Assembly: GCF_963678635.1 (NCBI RefSeq)
Contig: NC_087063.1
Location: 44,746,101 to 44,806,100 of the forward strand
Length of the DNA: 60,000 nt
Origin: Symsagittifera roscoffensis
Taxonomy: Eukaryota > Xenacoelomorpha > Acoela > Convolutidae
Direction: 5' to 3'
Part shown: positions 58,336-60,000 of the stretch, piece after piece
Position numbering within the stretch: the stretch's first letter is position 1
Layout of the letters: every line of letters begins with the position of its first letter
Notes under the pieces: model-generated
Told to the model about the DNA's origin: nothing
What the model saw: the letters and a program-made list of their open reading frames with translations, nothing else
Databases searched by the model: none
Translations under genes and position numbers: made by a program

Positions 58336-58552
58336 CAGAACAATTTGAATTAAGCTTAGAATACAGTTGTTCTCTTTCTGGAACTAACTCGAGTAAACCG
58401 ATGTATACTAGATCTATTGAGACTAGGAAATATAAGAGTAGGACTAAGATTGGTATTAGACTAAGAAGTTGCACGAATCTATCCGGCCGAAAATAAGATA
58501 ACTCAGCTGAAATTACTCTATGAGTTATAACCATTATATTATAACTCAGATA

Positions 58553-60000
58553 TTTCTCTGCAGTGAGTGCTAACTATTGTTTTGATCAAAGAAAAACTTT
58601 AGCGGAAAGCATATAAAATTCTTCATTATTGTACTGGAAGCATGAATAAGCAATATAAATTAACAAAAAACTGCTGGTATGAGAATAAAACCCAGAATGA
58701 TTGGACTGCTTTTAACATCCATTAAAAAGTTTTGTTTAAAAAAATCAAAAGAATTGTGAGCTATTTTTGGAATGTTTTCTGAGCCGAGCTTAGTTGCCGC
58801 TTAATCGTTTATTGCAGCTTGTAGAATTTATGGAGCGTTCTTTTTCGCAAATTGACAAAATTGACAATTTTTTTTCTATATTTTCCTCGAAATAAACGGA
58901 GATACAAAACTTTTTTAAATTTAAATATGACATCAGAGTATCGGATAGTTTCAAATACTTTTGTAAGAAATTGCTTCTTATCAGGCAGACGTTAAAAAAG
59001 GACTTTTTTTATACTGAACCCGTGAGTTGCTAAAACATTGGTTCACTGAACGCACCCGAACTTTGATCAGTTTAATAGAGTTTAGTATTGCTAAAAAACA
59101 ACTATAACTGTTGAAGGATTAGGTTTATTTTTATTTTAAAAAATTTGTCACAATTGAATTATAGATACATTTTAATTTTGAGCTGAAGGAATCGATATCT
59201 GTCAAAAAGTTTTTCCTCAAAGTTGCTAGTTAAAATGTCGAAATTTGTCTGAAGAAAAGAAACGAAACCCAGCATAATTATTTCGGCACTTTCAGCAAAA
59301 GCTGGAACAAAAATAAAATTGAAAGTTTTTCAATTTAATTTCGAAATATAGTATTGGCTCGGACATAAATGGCTCGGACATACTGGCACGGACATTGTTG
59401 GCTTAACACGGTCCGTTAACTAAAATCCTAATAAGCGTTTCACAACGCCTCCTTCTCTTTCTCTAGATTGCTTAACAAGAAAAGCTTCCCTAGAAATCAA
59501 TTCAAGTTCTCGCACTACTGAAGCTTTAAGGTTATGTCACTAACCTATTTCAGTTAAATAATATCACAGTACACAACTCGAATAAATTATTATATTTACC
59601 CGATAGTATTTTTCTGGGCATCAACTTTGGATAAAGGCCTGAAATTTGGATTTATGATGGTTTAAAGTGTGCGAAAGGATCTATCTATCTCAAAAAGAGT
59701 AAAATACCGCTTTGCAGGCGCTACTTGACTTTTTTTTAAAAAAAATTTCTCGACAAAAATGTGTTGTTTTAAAATACTCAGTTATTAAATAGAAATTAAC
59801 TTGTGTTTGAGTAACTAGCAATTTTTTAAATTTTACAACTAATTTTTGTATTTGGGCTTAGTTTCTAAATCAGATTTTTCTCATGTTGAAAAAAATATTT
59901 GAAAGATTCGCTTTAAAAACCGTATTTTCAATGGCAATGGCCGTAACCAATTTTCTGCAAAGTTTGCAATCATGTTGCAACAATCACCGGCGCTATAGTA
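58553..60000. other. Right-hand flank, unclassified
   Basis: AT-rich, no gene recognised. GGCTCGGACAT occurs at 59356 and 59371 and as GGCACGGACAT at 59386, a 15-bp period. 59225-59320 weakly resembles 23085-23200. Confidence 0.35.

Larger units (their letters stand above)
58191..58548 (+). repeat. 3' LTR of the giant element
   Basis: 358 bp, TGGAACCAGA to TTATAACTCA. Its last 28 bp form an inverted repeat: TGAGTTATAA (58521-58530), 8 bp, TTATAACTCA (58539-58548). A TATA box candidate TATAAAA is at 58247-58253. Confidence 0.92.
37330..58552 (+). mobile_element. Giant Ty3/gypsy-type LTR element with env-like ORF (21.2 kb)
   Basis: The element is 37334-58548. Its LTRs begin TGGAACCAGATC; the 3' LTR ends TTATAACTCA. 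The tetramer GATA stands directly before (37330-37333) and after (58549-58552), a perfect target duplication, so the whole 21 kb behaves as one insertion. Internal order: PBS, 0.9-kb leader, gag part with tandem duplication, PR, RT, RNase H, IN, membrane ORF, env-like ORF, further ORF, 1.5-kb A-rich 3' region, purine tract. The internal duplication accounts for 2.6 kb, so the progenitor was still about 18.7 kb. Typical Ty3/gypsy elements are 5-10 kb. The coding strand is strikingly A-rich. Confidence 0.9.

Overview
The window reads as non-genic DNA from an AT-rich (about one third GC, judged by eye), transposon-dense animal genome. An invertebrate is most likely: a BEL/Pao gag with the DUF1759 region, Ty3/gypsy elements with paired zinc knuckles, and a Ty3/gypsy element with an envelope-like ORF. 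No host gene, complete tRNA, rRNA or CRISPR array is supported. The species cannot be named from the sequence alone.

Layout. 1-2194 (minus) is a broken BEL/Pao gag running off the left edge. 3060-22990 is a nest of repeats. A unit of about 2.9 kb (family U) occurs four times (about 5036-7974, 13000-15147, 15340-17986, 17987-19932), the last three as an imperfect tandem array. It is interrupted and bordered by at least three DNA-transposon-like families. Family T (3695-4631, 7975-8475, 17033-17986, 19933-20911) has inverted ends starting near CCCGCA and many ATCGATTATAATC motifs. Family M (4741-4928, 25921-26121, 11107-12409) has GGCTCTTTTY ends; two copies carry perfect 8-bp target duplications. 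Family P (9806-10428, 11279-11876, 22090-22490) carries ATGCTAGTCATACAATT hairpins. tRNA-like SINE heads lie at 4940-5030, 10611-10682, 12842-12930 and 26695-26762.

27960-34495 (minus) is a decayed, structurally complete 6.5-kb Ty3/gypsy element: two LTRs of about 242 bp, PBS, gag with zinc knuckles, protease, RT with an intact YLDD motif, RNase H, integrase, and a purine tract.

37334-58548 (plus) is the most striking object: one LTR retroelement of 21.2 kb, bounded by 358-394 bp LTRs and a perfect 4-bp target duplication (GATA). In order it holds a long leader, a Gag with a large unrecognised N-terminal part, a CCHC knuckle and an Arg/Ser/Asn-rich tail, a Ty3/gypsy-type PR-RT-RNaseH-IN, a small membrane ORF, a long envelope-like glycoprotein ORF, and a further ORF of about 590 codons after env that I do not recognise. 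All frames are broken, and PR and RT have each lost a catalytic Asp. The leader-gag part is tandemly duplicated (38657-41211 and 41212-44850); the duplicates are much more alike than the two LTRs, so the duplication probably happened after insertion.

The rest (2195-3059, 22991-27959, 34496-37329, 58553-60000) is AT-rich sequence without recognisable genes, holding small repeats listed below.
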